Below, piece by piece: positions 23,811 to 32,388 of a DNA stretch of 64,000 nucleotides. Source of the DNA: Thermoplasmata archaeon. Lineage in GTDB: Archaea > Thermoplasmatota > Thermoplasmata > Lutacidiplasmatales > UBA184. Under the pieces are notes generated by a model, which was not told where the DNA came from, made no database searches, and saw only the letters and a list, made by a program, of their open reading frames with translations. Location: the NCBI GenBank assembly GCA_021828195.1, contig JAKASQ010000001.1, positions 295,202 to 359,201 on the forward strand, written 5' to 3'. The translations under genes were made by a program, and so were the position numbers. Positions within the stretch are counted from its first letter, which is position 1; every line of letters starts with the position of its first letter.

Positions 23811-24940
23811 CGTCCTGCGCTCCCCAGGACCGTCACGTAGTTGTGGGAACCGATCCCGCTCATCGCGTGCGCCAGACCGACCCTCGGTCGCCTTGCCGTC
23901 GCGTGGCGACCGGCCTCGCCCCGCAGCTGCAGAGCGACCTCGGCCACCTCGGCCACGCCCGAGGCGCCGACGGGGTGGCCGCGCCCGATCACTCCTCCAC
24001 TGGGATTCACTGGAACTCTCCCGTCGGGACGGACCCACCCACGCTCGAACCACGCCGGGGCCTCTCCCGGTCCGCAGATGCCAAGATCCTCGATGTGAAT
24101 CATCGCAAAAGGAGAGAAGGCGTCGTGCACCTCCGCGGCATCGATGACCGTGGGTGTGATGCCCGCGGCGTCGTACGCGCGCTGAGCGGCACGGCGTGTC
24201 GCCGAGAACGCATAGAGGTCCTTCCGGTCCACGAGCCTCAGGGCGTCGAAGCCTTGACCGAGCCCGAGGATCGTCGCCGGACCCTCTCCTCGCTCGAGCA
24301 CGAGCGCGGTCGCGCCATCAGAGATGGCGGAGCAGTGCAGGAGTCGAAGGGGAAGGGCCACCGGGCGGCTCGCGGCGACCTCCTCCATCGTGACCGCCTT
24401 CTGAAAGTGCGCGCTCGGGTTGTTGGCCGCCATCGCCCTCGCATGGACGGTGGCGACGTCGCAGATGGCGGCGGTGAGTTGAAATCGTTCGATGTAGCGC
24501 TGGGTCGCGATTGCCGCGAGCGCGGGCATGGTCGCTCCCGACGCGGCCTCGCTCGGATGGAGCGACGACGACAGATCCTTGGTGTTGTCGGCCGTGGGCC
24601 GGTTGGTCATCTTCTCGGCCCCAACGACGAGGGCGCGGTCGAACCGCCCGGATTCGAGCGCGAGGACCGCCGCGTGGACCGCCATCCCCCCTGTACCGCT
24701 CGAGGAGTCCACGCGAAAGCCCGAACTCGACTCCAGACCGAGGCGCCCGGCGAGATGGGGGAGAAGAGGTTCGCGACCCTGGACTCCTTGGGCGAACATC
24801 GTCCCGACGACGAGGAGGTCGACCGGCTTCCGTCCGATCCCCTCAAGGGCGAGCGCGGAGGCCTCCACGGCGAGATCGACCAGGCCCTCGGGACGCTTCC
24901 CGTACCGACCCATGCCAATCGACGCGACGTGGACGCTCAC
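23807..24940 (-). CDS. SCP2-type thiolase homologue with Ser in place of the nucleophilic Cys (first copy)
   Basis: 377 residues with the thiolase fold and most family motifs: VVGAEKMTN, EVHDAFSPFAMI, VNPSGGVIGRGHPVGASG. At the nucleophile position, where active archaeal thiolases have a Cys in a CASG- or CSTG-type turn, this protein reads VDSSSGTGGMAV, so Ser81 replaces Cys (codon AGC). The two catalytic His regions look intact. Claisen condensation through a Cys thioester is therefore doubtful; a structural, Ser-based or acyl-handling role is possible. It forms a coupled pair with the DUF35 gene. The paralogue at 62400 has the same substitution. Confidence 0.85.
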   Translation of the reverse strand: MSVHVASIGMGRYGKRPEGLVDLAVEASALALEGIGRKPVDLLVVGTMFAQGVQGREPLLPHLAGRLGLESSSGFRVDSSSGTGGMAVHAAVLALESGRFDRALVVGAEKMTNRPTADNTKDLSSSLHPSEAASGATMPALAAIATQRYIERFQLTAAICDVATVHARAMAANNPSAHFQKAVTMEEVAASRPVALPLRLLHCSAISDGATALVLERGEGPATILGLGQGFDALRLVDRKDLYAFSATRRAAQRAYDAAGITPTVIDAAEVHDAFSPFAMIHIEDLGICGPGEAPAWFERGWVRPDGRVPVNPSGGVIGRGHPVGASGVAEVAEVALQLRGEAGRHATARRPRVGLAHAMSGIGSHNYVTVLGSAGR

Positions 24941-25113
24941 GGATTCACCAGTCCTGGATGACGTCGGAGATTGCTTCGGGCCTTAAACCTCCCGATGGCG
25001 GGAACACGTCACGGAGGGAGGAGGGCCGTCGGGCGAGCGCGGCCCGATCGACTCGGTGCCGCAATGGCGGCAGTGTCGGTGCGGACCCGGCGTCGGCTCG
25101 CGCTCCCCCGAGC

Positions 25114-26889
25114 TCAGGCGGCCGGCTCGTAGTAGTACTCGCCCGCCGAACGCTGCTCTCGATCGAGGGCCGAGCCTTCCTGGTTGATCCGCGGCCGAAG
25201 GGTCTCCGCATCTCGGCGGAAGGTGATGTCGATGCTCCGCAGGAGACGGTTCATCCCTTCCCGCATCGGAAAGGGGCCCTCGCCCAGACCGGCGGCGCCC
25301 GCATCGCGGGAGGAGAAGACCATCAACGCGTCGCAGGCGATGTCGAGGAAGTACACGTCGTGGTCCACCACGAGGGCCGACATCGCTTGGCGTTCCACCT
25401 GGCGCCGGATCAGGCGCGCCATGGACATGCGCTCGTCGGCGTCTAGATACGCGGAGGGCTCGTCCAGCAGATAGAGTTGCGCGGGGCGCGCGAGGGCGAG
25501 CGCCACGGCCGCCCGCTGGAGTTCTCCGCCCGAGAGATCGGGGAGCGCGACATCGAGCACCTCGTCCAGGTGAAGGCCGGGAACCAGGTCGCGCTCGAAG
25601 AGCGCCACGTCGAACGTCGGATCGGCCGCGAGGGCCGCCATCCGTTCGCGTAGGCTCGCCTGGTGGGTTGCGCGGAGGTACTGCGGCTTGTAACTGACGA
25701 TCACCGAGGCTGGCGGTGCGCCCCGGGTGGGGAGTTCGACCCCGGCAAGCATGCGGACGAAGGTGGTCTTACCGGTAGCGTTCGGTCCGACGATCCCCAC
25801 GGTCTCCCCCTTCGCGAGGCTCCCGGCGCCGACGGAGAGATGGAACTTCGGGAACTCTTTCTCGAGTGGGGGGAACGACACGATCGCATCGAGGCGGGTC
25901 GTGGGCTTGGGTGGGTGCGCGACGAAGCGGATCGGGTCCGTGCGGAAGCGGACGTTCTCCTCCCGCAGGTAGCCCTGAAGGTAGGTGTTGATCGCGGTGC
26001 GCATGGGCATCGCGCGCGTGATGACCCCGAAGGCCGAGGACTCCCCGTACAGCAGATGCGCCTGGTCGGCGAGGTAGTCGAGCAGCGCGAGGTCGTGTTC
26101 GATTACGAGAACGCTTTTGCGCTCACCGAGGCGGCGCAACGTCCGCGCGATCCGGAGGCGATGGACGATGTCGAGGTACCCCGAGGGCTCGTCGAAGAGG
26201 TAGAGATCGGCCTCGGTGGCGAGCGCCCGCGCGATCGCGGCGAGCTGGAGCTCCCCGCCCGAGAGCTCGGAGAGAGGACGTTCGGCCCTCGCGCTCAGCC
26301 CGACCGAGTCGAGGGCCGCGGCGGCCTCGCCTCCGCCGGCCGCCACATACGCTTCCGCGGACATCGGCTCCCCCGCGATCCGGTCCACGTACTGCGGCTT
26401 CACCACCGTGCGCAACTCGCCCCGCGCGATCTTCTGGAAATGGGCGTGCAAGGTGGTCCCGCGGTAATGCTCGACGACGGCCTCCCACTCCGGACGTTTC
26501 GTGTAGTTTCCGAGATTGGGGATCTCGACACCGGCGAGAATCCGGAGCGCCGTGGACTTCCCGGTTCCGTTCGGACCCAGGAGCCCCGTGATCCCCTGGC
26601 TGGGAGGCGCGGGGAGCCGGTAGAGGCGGAACCCGTTGTAGCCGTACCGGTGCACGATCTCCGATTCGTCCGCCTCGGGAGTGTTGAGGATCTTGATCGC
26701 GTCGAACGGGCACTTGTGGATGCAGATCCCGCAACCGATGCACAGGGTCTCGGAAATGATCGGCTTGCCGGTCGGCCCCTCGACAATGCACGCCTGTCCC
26801 ATCCGGTTGACCGGGCAGTACTCTGCGCACTCCCACTGGCACTCCTTGGGGTGACAGCGGTCGTTCAGCAGGATCGCGATCCGGCTCAT
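25114..26889 (-). CDS. Ribosome recycling ATPase ABCE1 (RLI)
   Basis: 591 residues. An N-terminal domain holds two [4Fe-4S] clusters (CHPKECQWECAEYCP and CIGCGICIHKCP), followed by two ATPase modules. NBD1: Walker A GPNGTGKSTALRIL, signature LSGGELQLAAIARAL, Walker B LYLFDEPSGYLDI. NBD2: VGPNATGKTTFVRMLAG, LSGGELQRAAVALAL, YLLDEPSAYLDADE. ABCE1 splits ribosomes after termination and depends on Fe-S assembly. It follows a MacB-like ABC ATPase gene by 3 nt and so appears to be the last gene of an exporter operon. NBD1 carries one insert but all catalytic motifs are present. Confidence 0.97.
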   Translation of the reverse strand: MSRIAILLNDRCHPKECQWECAEYCPVNRMGQACIVEGPTGKPIISETLCIGCGICIHKCPFDAIKILNTPEADESEIVHRYGYNGFRLYRLPAPPSQGITGLLGPNGTGKSTALRILAGVEIPNLGNYTKRPEWEAVVEHYRGTTLHAHFQKIARGELRTVVKPQYVDRIAGEPMSAEAYVAAGGGEAAAALDSVGLSARAERPLSELSGGELQLAAIARALATEADLYLFDEPSGYLDIVHRLRIARTLRRLGERKSVLVIEHDLALLDYLADQAHLLYGESSAFGVITRAMPMRTAINTYLQGYLREENVRFRTDPIRFVAHPPKPTTRLDAIVSFPPLEKEFPKFHLSVGAGSLAKGETVGIVGPNATGKTTFVRMLAGVELPTRGAPPASVIVSYKPQYLRATHQASLRERMAALAADPTFDVALFERDLVPGLHLDEVLDVALPDLSGGELQRAAVALALARPAQLYLLDEPSAYLDADERMSMARLIRRQVERQAMSALVVDHDVYFLDIACDALMVFSSRDAGAAGLGEGPFPMREGMNRLLRSIDITFRRDAETLRPRINQEGSALDREQRSAGEYYYEPAA

Positions 26890-26892
26890 CGC

Positions 26893-27597
26893 TCACTCCT
26901 CCCGACGATCGTCGACGACCCGGCCGTCGCGCATCGTGATGTGCCGGTGGGAGCGGGCGGCCACGTCCGGATTGTGGGTGACGGTCACGACCGTCGCGCC
27001 GGAAGCGGACCCGACCGAGTCGATCAGGGCGAGGACGGTCTCCGTCGCGGCGCTGTCGAGCTCCCCGGTCGGCTCGTCCGCGAGCAAGAGGCCCGGACGG
27101 TTCGCGAGCGCCCTTGCGATCGCGACGCGCTGTTCCTCTCCGCCGGAGAGCTGATGCGGGAATGAGCCCGCGCGGGGAGCGAGACCCACCTCCTCGAGGA
27201 GCTCGTCCGCCCGGCGGGCGCGCTCGGCCCGGTCCACACCGGCGGCGCGCATGGGCAGTTCGATGTTCTCCCGGGCGGTCATCGTCGGGAGGAGGTAGAA
27301 GCGCTGAAAGATGAATCCAATCCCCGTCAGCCGCAAGCGGGCCCGCTCCCGCTCGGAGCGCCCTCCGACGGGCCGTCCGTTCCACCGGACCTCTCCGGCG
27401 GTCGGGGTATCGAGCAGGCCGAGCATGTTCATCAGCGTCGTCTTTCCGCACCCGCTCGGGCCCGCGACGCTGACCCGCTCCCCGGGTTCGAGGGTCAAGG
27501 AGATGTCTCGGAGAGCATCGACCGGGGTCGTCGAAGGAAGGTAACGCTTCCACACCCGGACGATCTCGATGGTCGGAGCTGGGCTTGGGGAGTTCAT
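26893..27597 (-). CDS. ABC transporter ATP-binding protein, MacB/LolD type
   Basis: 234 residues with Walker A AGPSGCGKTTLMNMLGLLD, Q-loop FIFQRFYLLPTMTARENIEL, signature LSGGEEQRVAIARAL, Walker B LLLADEPTGELDSA and switch VTVTHNPDVAARSHR, the pattern of the MacB/LolD family that works with FtsX-like permeases. The signature reads GGEEQR rather than GGQQQR. The ATG overlaps the permease stop upstream (ATGA), so it is coupled to the two permeases. Mechanotransmission or export of lipids or peptides is the family role; the substrate is not visible. The start is fixed by the overlap. Confidence 0.93.
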   Translation of the reverse strand: MNSPSPAPTIEIVRVWKRYLPSTTPVDALRDISLTLEPGERVSVAGPSGCGKTTLMNMLGLLDTPTAGEVRWNGRPVGGRSERERARLRLTGIGFIFQRFYLLPTMTARENIELPMRAAGVDRAERARRADELLEEVGLAPRAGSFPHQLSGGEEQRVAIARALANRPGLLLADEPTGELDSAATETVLALIDSVGSASGATVVTVTHNPDVAARSHRHITMRDGRVVDDRREE

Positions 27598-28847
27598 CGC
27601 AGCGCCTCCACGACGTCCAGGCGCATCGCCGAGCGCGCGGCGAGGCCGCTCGCGAGGCAGGCGAGCGCGAGCACGCCGGCCGCGATCGAGCCGAGCAAGA
27701 TCGGGTCGTACGTCGCGAGCGATGCGGCCTGCTTCACGGCGCCCGTCCCGTACGCTGCGAGGATCGAGATCACGATCACCCCGAGCACCGTACCGCCGAC
27801 GATCCCGGCGGCTGCAAGCGCCTCTCCGCGCGCGAGGATGCCGACCGCTATCCAGCGGGGGGGCAGACCGAGGGCCCGGCGGATCCCGATCGAACGACGC
27901 TCCGACTCCACGCGCCGGACGAGGACGATGGCGAGGAAGATGAGCCCGACCGCAAGACCCACGGAGGACAGGGCCAGATAGAACCCGGTCAGGATCGCGT
28001 CGGCGTTCTCGAGTTGCTGTGCCTGCTGCAGCTGGGTGGTGACGCCGTAGTACGGGACGAGCGACTGGATCTGAGCCGCGACCGCATTGATCTGGGACGG
28101 ATCGTTCTCCGCAGCCCCGCTCAGCGCGACCTGGATCGTGTCGGAGGCGTCGAGGAGGGAGGAGGGCGTCGCGCTCGTCCGCGCCCAGCCCGTCAGCACT
28201 TGGAGATCGGACAGGGGAACGATCACCGCGAACGCCCCGGTCGGGCCCAGCAGGGACGGCGGGACTCCGAACACCCCGGTGACCCGGAAGGCGGTACCGA
28301 GGCTCCGATTCGCGGAGGGCGACAGCACGATCGACTGGCCGACCCGGATGCCCGACGCGGCCTCGAACGGGGTGGAGATGAGGGCATCGAGCGTCGTCGG
28401 CCCCGTGTACGTCCCGTTGGCGTAGTGGATCAGGTCGGTCGGATCGCCGAGCGGCAGCGGAGACGGAAACAGGCCGGCCTCGGATGGGCCGAGGGTCGGA
28501 GTGAACTGATCGGGGATGACCCCCTCCGCCAGCACCGCGGTCGGGGTGACGCCTCCGGCGTAGAGGTCGATGGGAACGCTGAGCACCGGGGAGGAGGCTG
28601 CGACGCGCGGGATCGCATTGAACTCCGAAACGAGCCCGTGGGACAACGAGATCCCGTGCATCCCGGCCGACGACACCGAGATCACGTACCCGGTTTGCTG
28701 CAACTGGGCGATCTCGTGCGCCGACACTCCTCCACCCACCGATACGAGGATCACGGGGAGGGCTACCGCGACCGCGATCGCGATCGCGGCCAGCACGATC
28801 TGTAGGCGGGAGTGACGGGTTGGGCTCCGCCAGGCGATCGGTCTCAT
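27594..28847 (-). CDS. FtsX-like ABC permease (second)
   Basis: 417 residues: an N-terminal transmembrane helix, a large extracytoplasmic domain (~residues 40-280, rich in Ser, Thr and Pro) and three C-terminal transmembrane helices, the MacB/FtsX layout. The C-terminal helices contain the family segment RRVESERRSIGIRRALGLPPRWIA, the cytoplasmic coupling region to the ATPase. It overlaps both neighbours as ATGA, so three transporter genes run in one reading train. The two permeases are related but divergent, which suggests a heterodimeric transporter like LolCE. Confidence 0.85.
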   Translation of the reverse strand: MRPIAWRSPTRHSRLQIVLAAIAIAVAVALPVILVSVGGGVSAHEIAQLQQTGYVISVSSAGMHGISLSHGLVSEFNAIPRVAASSPVLSVPIDLYAGGVTPTAVLAEGVIPDQFTPTLGPSEAGLFPSPLPLGDPTDLIHYANGTYTGPTTLDALISTPFEAASGIRVGQSIVLSPSANRSLGTAFRVTGVFGVPPSLLGPTGAFAVIVPLSDLQVLTGWARTSATPSSLLDASDTIQVALSGAAENDPSQINAVAAQIQSLVPYYGVTTQLQQAQQLENADAILTGFYLALSSVGLAVGLIFLAIVLVRRVESERRSIGIRRALGLPPRWIAVGILARGEALAAAGIVGGTVLGVIVISILAAYGTGAVKQAASLATYDPILLGSIAAGVLALACLASGLAARSAMRLDVVEALR

Positions 28848-30151
28848 GGCGCACGCAGCTCCTCGGCGATCGGCAGCTGCATGGCCCGGGCGGCCGGCGC
28901 GATGCCGGCAATGAGACCGATCGCGACGACGATCGCAACGCCCGTCCCGATCACCCCGAGATTGAAGGAGACGAAGGAGAAGCCGGTCGGTAGGCCACTG
29001 CCTCGTTGGAGCAGGAGGATGTTGAGCGCGTTGGTGGCGAGGAAGGCGAGCGGCAATCCGATCGCGAGACCGATGAGGGAGAGGAGGACCGATTCCTCCA
29101 CGACCATCCGCCCGACGGAGGCCCGCGCGTGGCCGATCGCGCGACGCAGCGCGATCTCCCGGGAGCGATCATCGACGCTCATCAGGACGACGGTGGTCGT
29201 GAACAGCGCCGCCACCACGAGACCGATCGCGCCGACGATCTCCCCGAAGGTGCGGTAGAGCGAGACCGCGTCCTGGATGGCCCCCAGGATGCTTTGGAGC
29301 GTGAAGACGCTCAGCTGGGGGAACGCTCCTGCGATCCGAGCCGCGTCCGCGGAGGGATTGGATGCGTCGTGCAGGTGGATGAGGATCAGCGAGGCATAGT
29401 CGGTCGACGCGTGCGCGCTGCCGAGCATCGTCTGGAGCTCGGAGAGGTAGAAGAACCCGAGGAGCGCCGATGGCAGGAGCCAGAAGGGCCCCGAGATGCC
29501 GACGACCCGGAACCCCGTCGCCTGAGCATACCATCCTTGCACCTGCGTGGGACCCGAGGCGGACGACGGGCTCGCCCACACGAGGTCGCCCACCTCTACG
29601 TGCATCACCGACGCGAGGCCCTGATCGAGCACGACCTCGCCGGTCACGGGGCCGTTGTAGGTCCCGTTCGCGTAATGGGGATCTCCGGGGTAGGTGAACC
29701 CGGGTCCGGAGTAGAGCGTCGGGACCTCGATCCCGGTGTTGTCGGAGGGAATCCAGCCCACGGATCCCGATCCGGTCAAGGCCCACGCGCTCGGGATGGC
29801 GCTGCCGTTTTGAGAGCTGTTCGCGGCGGCCCATAATGACGCATTCCCGAACACGAGATCGCTGAGAAGCCATGGGCTCGCGACCTCGACGTTGGAGTCG
29901 GTCGCCGGAATCTCGCTTGAGAGAGGGTGCGCCTGCAGGATCGGGGGGAAGGTGGACGAGGAGAGGCTCGTGTTCGCGCTCGCCGAGAGCAGATCGATGC
30001 CGCTCGACGCGGCCAGCTGGGTCGAGCTCGTCTGGATGCCCGAGGAAAGGGCGAGGAGGAGGACGACCAGAGCGGCCGCAAGACCGATGCCGAGCGACGC
30101 CAGGGTCGAGCGACCGGGTCTTCGCCGGATCGCATCGAAGGCCGGGTACAC
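28844..30151 (-). CDS. FtsX-like ABC permease (first)
   Basis: 435 residues with the same plan as the next gene: an N-terminal helix (STLASLGIGLAAALVVLLLA), a long extracytoplasmic domain, and three C-terminal helices with the coupling segment DDRSREIALRRAIGHARASV. It should pair with the second permease. The ATG lies 19 nt after the mptA stop, so transcription may run from mptA into this operon, or a promoter inside mptA may be used; I could not identify one. Substrate unknown. The extracytoplasmic domain has many NG/NGT patches, common in exported archaeal proteins. Confidence 0.83.
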   Translation of the reverse strand: MYPAFDAIRRRPGRSTLASLGIGLAAALVVLLLALSSGIQTSSTQLAASSGIDLLSASANTSLSSSTFPPILQAHPLSSEIPATDSNVEVASPWLLSDLVFGNASLWAAANSSQNGSAIPSAWALTGSGSVGWIPSDNTGIEVPTLYSGPGFTYPGDPHYANGTYNGPVTGEVVLDQGLASVMHVEVGDLVWASPSSASGPTQVQGWYAQATGFRVVGISGPFWLLPSALLGFFYLSELQTMLGSAHASTDYASLILIHLHDASNPSADAARIAGAFPQLSVFTLQSILGAIQDAVSLYRTFGEIVGAIGLVVAALFTTTVVLMSVDDRSREIALRRAIGHARASVGRMVVEESVLLSLIGLAIGLPLAFLATNALNILLLQRGSGLPTGFSFVSFNLGVIGTGVAIVVAIGLIAGIAPAARAMQLPIAEELRAP

Positions 30152-30170
30152 GGCTACCTCGAGGCCCGAC

Positions 30171-31079
30171 CTACGACTCCGATGGTCGACGGAGCTCGCC
30201 GAACGTCGTCTCGTGCGAGGATTCGACGTTGTACTTGTGGATCGACTCTTCGCTGACGGTCCCTACGCGCACCACGACGTGGTCCGGTATCTCGGGAAAC
30301 CGGGCGGGGAGGTCGGCGAGCAGATCGCGCATCACGTCCTCGACGAACTTCGGGTTGCGGTGGGCGTTCAGGACGAGCTGGGCCTCGTCTCCGCGCTTGA
30401 GGATCGCGTAGGTCGGCGAGGACTGGGCATGCTCGATTGCCTCCAACAGATGCGTGGCATCGACCTCGACCCCCGGTGGGAGCTCGAACAAGAGACGCGT
30501 GCGGTTGCGCTGGTTGTGGGTGATCATCGGCAGGCCTTTCAGGGAAGGATCCGCCAGCAGCGGATACTCGGCCGTGAGGCGCTCGCGGCACGTCTCCATC
30601 GCGCAGGGGCACGCCGTCATCCCGGCGGCCTCGGCGCCGATACCCCGGATCAGGGTCACCTGGCCGTCGGTTCCCCGGTGGGCACGGGTTTCCGCGAGGA
30701 TGGTAAAATCCTCGAAGCTCTCTCGCCCCGGAGCGATCCCCTTCCTGAGGAAGAACTCCGCCTCCGCGCTGACGGTCGCGTCGTTCGCGTATTGGTGCCG
30801 TACGAGGAGCTCCTCGGCGATCTTGGCGCACGCGGCCTCGAAGCTCTCCACGGGCTTCTGCGCGGTCCAGTCGACGATCTCCGCCAGGAGCTCCGCGTTC
30901 CGAGAGAGATCAGATCCCTTGCGGTGGGCCGGAAGGTCGACCGCGACACTGAAGCTCGCGCTGAGGACGTGGTCGATCCCGTCACGGATGACGTGGATCG
31001 GCTTGCGGATCCCGGTGATCCCGACCTGGCGGAGCTCGTACCGCCCGCGCGTCGGCGCCATCGCGTGGACGTCCTTCAT
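30171..31079 (-). CDS. mptA: GTP cyclohydrolase MptA (type IB)
   Basis: 302 residues of the FolE2/MptA family (GCYH-IB). It makes a dihydroneopterin product from GTP for tetrahydromethanopterin- or folate-type cofactors and the archaeosine route. Seen here: GITGIRKPIHVI, EFFLRKGIAPGRESFEDF, the metal-binding TACPCAMETCRERL (Cys ligand) and NQRNRTRLLFELP. I chose the ATG at 31079 because a TATA-like box (31103-31109) sits 27 nt upstream, as for a leaderless mRNA; a GTG at 31091 would add four residues. It may be co-transcribed with the ABC exporter operon downstream. Confidence 0.92.
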   Translation of the reverse strand: MKDVHAMAPTRGRYELRQVGITGIRKPIHVIRDGIDHVLSASFSVAVDLPAHRKGSDLSRNAELLAEIVDWTAQKPVESFEAACAKIAEELLVRHQYANDATVSAEAEFFLRKGIAPGRESFEDFTILAETRAHRGTDGQVTLIRGIGAEAAGMTACPCAMETCRERLTAEYPLLADPSLKGLPMITHNQRNRTRLLFELPPGVEVDATHLLEAIEHAQSSPTYAILKRGDEAQLVLNAHRNPKFVEDVMRDLLADLPARFPEIPDHVVVRVGTVSEESIHKYNVESSHETTFGELRRPSES

Positions 31080-31102
31080 CGGTCGCTCCACGAGAAGAGG
31101 GT

Positions 31103-31109
31103 CTTTAAC
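31103..31109 (-). promoter_or_regulatory. TATA-like box of mptA
   Basis: The minus-strand GTTAAAG is centred 27 nt upstream of the ATG at 31079, supporting that start. Confidence 0.5.
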
Positions 31110-31154
31110 TCGTTCCCCCGGCGCTCTAGCACGGACACCCGGCGGGAGTACGCC

Positions 31155-31186
31155 TTATACGAAGCGTGCCGGTGTACACCTTCGTA
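31155..31186 (+). promoter_or_regulatory. TATA box and nested inverted repeats before the MIP18-family gene
   Basis: TTATAC (31155-31160) is centred 28 nt before the ATG at 31186. Between them are TACGAAG (31158-31164) and its inverted copy CTTCGTA (31180-31186), and inside lies a perfect 10-nt palindrome GGTGTACACC (31171-31180). The two symmetry centres differ. This is a plausible operator; the regulator is unknown. Confidence 0.45.
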
Positions 31187-31584
31187 TGCCCGATGACGTG
31201 CCGGCCTCTCCCGCCGCTCCCACCAGCCCACCCGCACCCGCTCCTGCGGCTCCCCCCGGGGTCACGGGGCAGGGCGGGCTCTACGCAGAACGGGAAGCGA
31301 AGCTGCTCGCCGAACTCAAGAAGATCTACGACCCGGAGATCCCGATGAACATCGTCGATCTCGGCCTCATCTACGGGTTCGATTGGACGGGCGATGACGT
31401 CGTCCTCCGCATGACGCTCACCGCTCCGGGATGCCCGGTTGCCGGCATCCTCGCCGACGAGATCAAGACCGCCATGGAAAAGGTGCCCGACGTGCACTCT
31501 GCGAAGGTCGACATGATCTGGGATCCGCCCTGGACGCCCGATCGGATGAGTGACTTCGCGAAGCGCCAGTTCGGCTACGCCTGA
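31186..31584 (+). CDS. MIP18/SufT-family (DUF59) protein
   Basis: 132 residues: a Pro/Ala-rich N-terminal ~30 residues, then the DUF59 domain with YDPEIPMNIVDLGLIYGFD and MTLTAPGCPVAGILADEI, whose Cys is the conserved reactive residue, ending in VWDPPWT-type MIWDPPWTPDRMS. In bacteria and archaea this family (SufT, PaaD-like) helps deliver Fe-S clusters to target proteins. That suits an organism with the SUF system here and several Fe-S enzymes. It has its own promoter with a TATA box 28 nt before the ATG and an inverted repeat between them. It is divergent from mptA. Confidence 0.88.
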   Translation: MPDDVPASPAAPTSPPAPAPAAPPGVTGQGGLYAEREAKLLAELKKIYDPEIPMNIVDLGLIYGFDWTGDDVVLRMTLTAPGCPVAGILADEIKTAMEKVPDVHSAKVDMIWDPPWTPDRMSDFAKRQFGYA

Positions 31585-31599
31585 GCGGGACGGCGAACC

Positions 31600-31606
31600 G
31601 TTAAGG
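31600..31606 (+). promoter_or_regulatory. TATA-like box of the DUF1684 gene
   Basis: GTTAAGG is centred 27 nt before the ATG at 31630, as for a leaderless start. Confidence 0.45.
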
Positions 31607-31629
31607 CCGCTGACCGGTCGGTCCGCTCG

Positions 31630-32337
31630 ATGACCCCCTCTGAGAGCGAGTGGCGCAGGGCCATCGAAGAAGAGCGCGCGCACAAGGATGAGTTCATGGC
31701 GCGGCACACGGAGTCGCCGTTCGTGGCCGAGCGCGTTCCGTTCCATCCACTGAACTACTTCCCCGTCGACCCGAAGTACCGCATTGCGGCGCGGCTCGAG
31801 CGCCGCACGACCCCGGAGGAGGCGTTCCTGCGGACGAACCGGGATGGCTCCGCCGTCATGCGTTACCTCGGGGATCTCGTCTTCACGCTCGAAGGGAAGC
31901 GCCACCACCTTCGGGTCTACCACGCGGGCGAGGGAGTCGGCACGAGCGTCTTCGTGCCGTTCCGGGATGCAACGAGTGGCCGGGAGTGCTACGGGCCGGG
32001 CCGCTACCTCGTGTTCACCCTGACCGAGGACGATCACTACGACCTTGACTTCAACGGGGCGTTCAACCCGTACTGCGCGTACACCGACGCCTACGAGTGT
32101 GGCTTTCCACCGGTGGAGAACGATCTCTCGGTCGCGATCCGGGCGGGCGAGAAGGCCTGGGCTGAAGGCCCGAACCCGAGCTCGCCGTCTGGCGCGATCC
32201 TCGAGAACACGAGGAAGCAGCTCGCGGCGCGGGCGCGCCGTCCCACGCCGGCGCCCGCGCCGCGCTCGGCCTCGCGGCCGGCCTCAACGCGCACGACCCG
32301 CGCGAAGGCCGCGACCCGGCGTCGCGCGGGGCCGTAG
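31630..32337 (+). CDS. DUF1684 protein
   Basis: 235 residues. The family core is clear: WRRAIEEERAHKDEFMARH at the start, FHPLNYFPVDPKYRI, and the C-terminal hallmark DFNGAFNPYCAYTDAYECGF followed by PPVEN. The biochemical role of DUF1684 is not established. The fold is an all-beta domain with an invariant FNPxCAY loop. The last ~50 residues form a low-complexity Ala/Pro/Arg/Thr tail absent from most members, and may bind nucleic acid or be disordered. It has its own TATA-like box. Neighbouring UspA is in the same direction but 51 nt downstream. Confidence 0.85.
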   Translation: MTPSESEWRRAIEEERAHKDEFMARHTESPFVAERVPFHPLNYFPVDPKYRIAARLERRTTPEEAFLRTNRDGSAVMRYLGDLVFTLEGKRHHLRVYHAGEGVGTSVFVPFRDATSGRECYGPGRYLVFTLTEDDHYDLDFNGAFNPYCAYTDAYECGFPPVENDLSVAIRAGEKAWAEGPNPSSPSGAILENTRKQLAARARRPTPAPAPRSASRPASTRTTRAKAATRRRAGP

Positions 32338-32388
32338 ACTCCCGACCACGTCCTTCATGTCGGGGGAGGCCATATTCTCCCCAGCGCG

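Noticed and set aside
23807-24940. Acetoacetyl-CoA thiolase of the mevalonate pathway
   Set aside because: The nucleophilic Cys is replaced by Ser, and no HMG-CoA synthase gene is adjacent.
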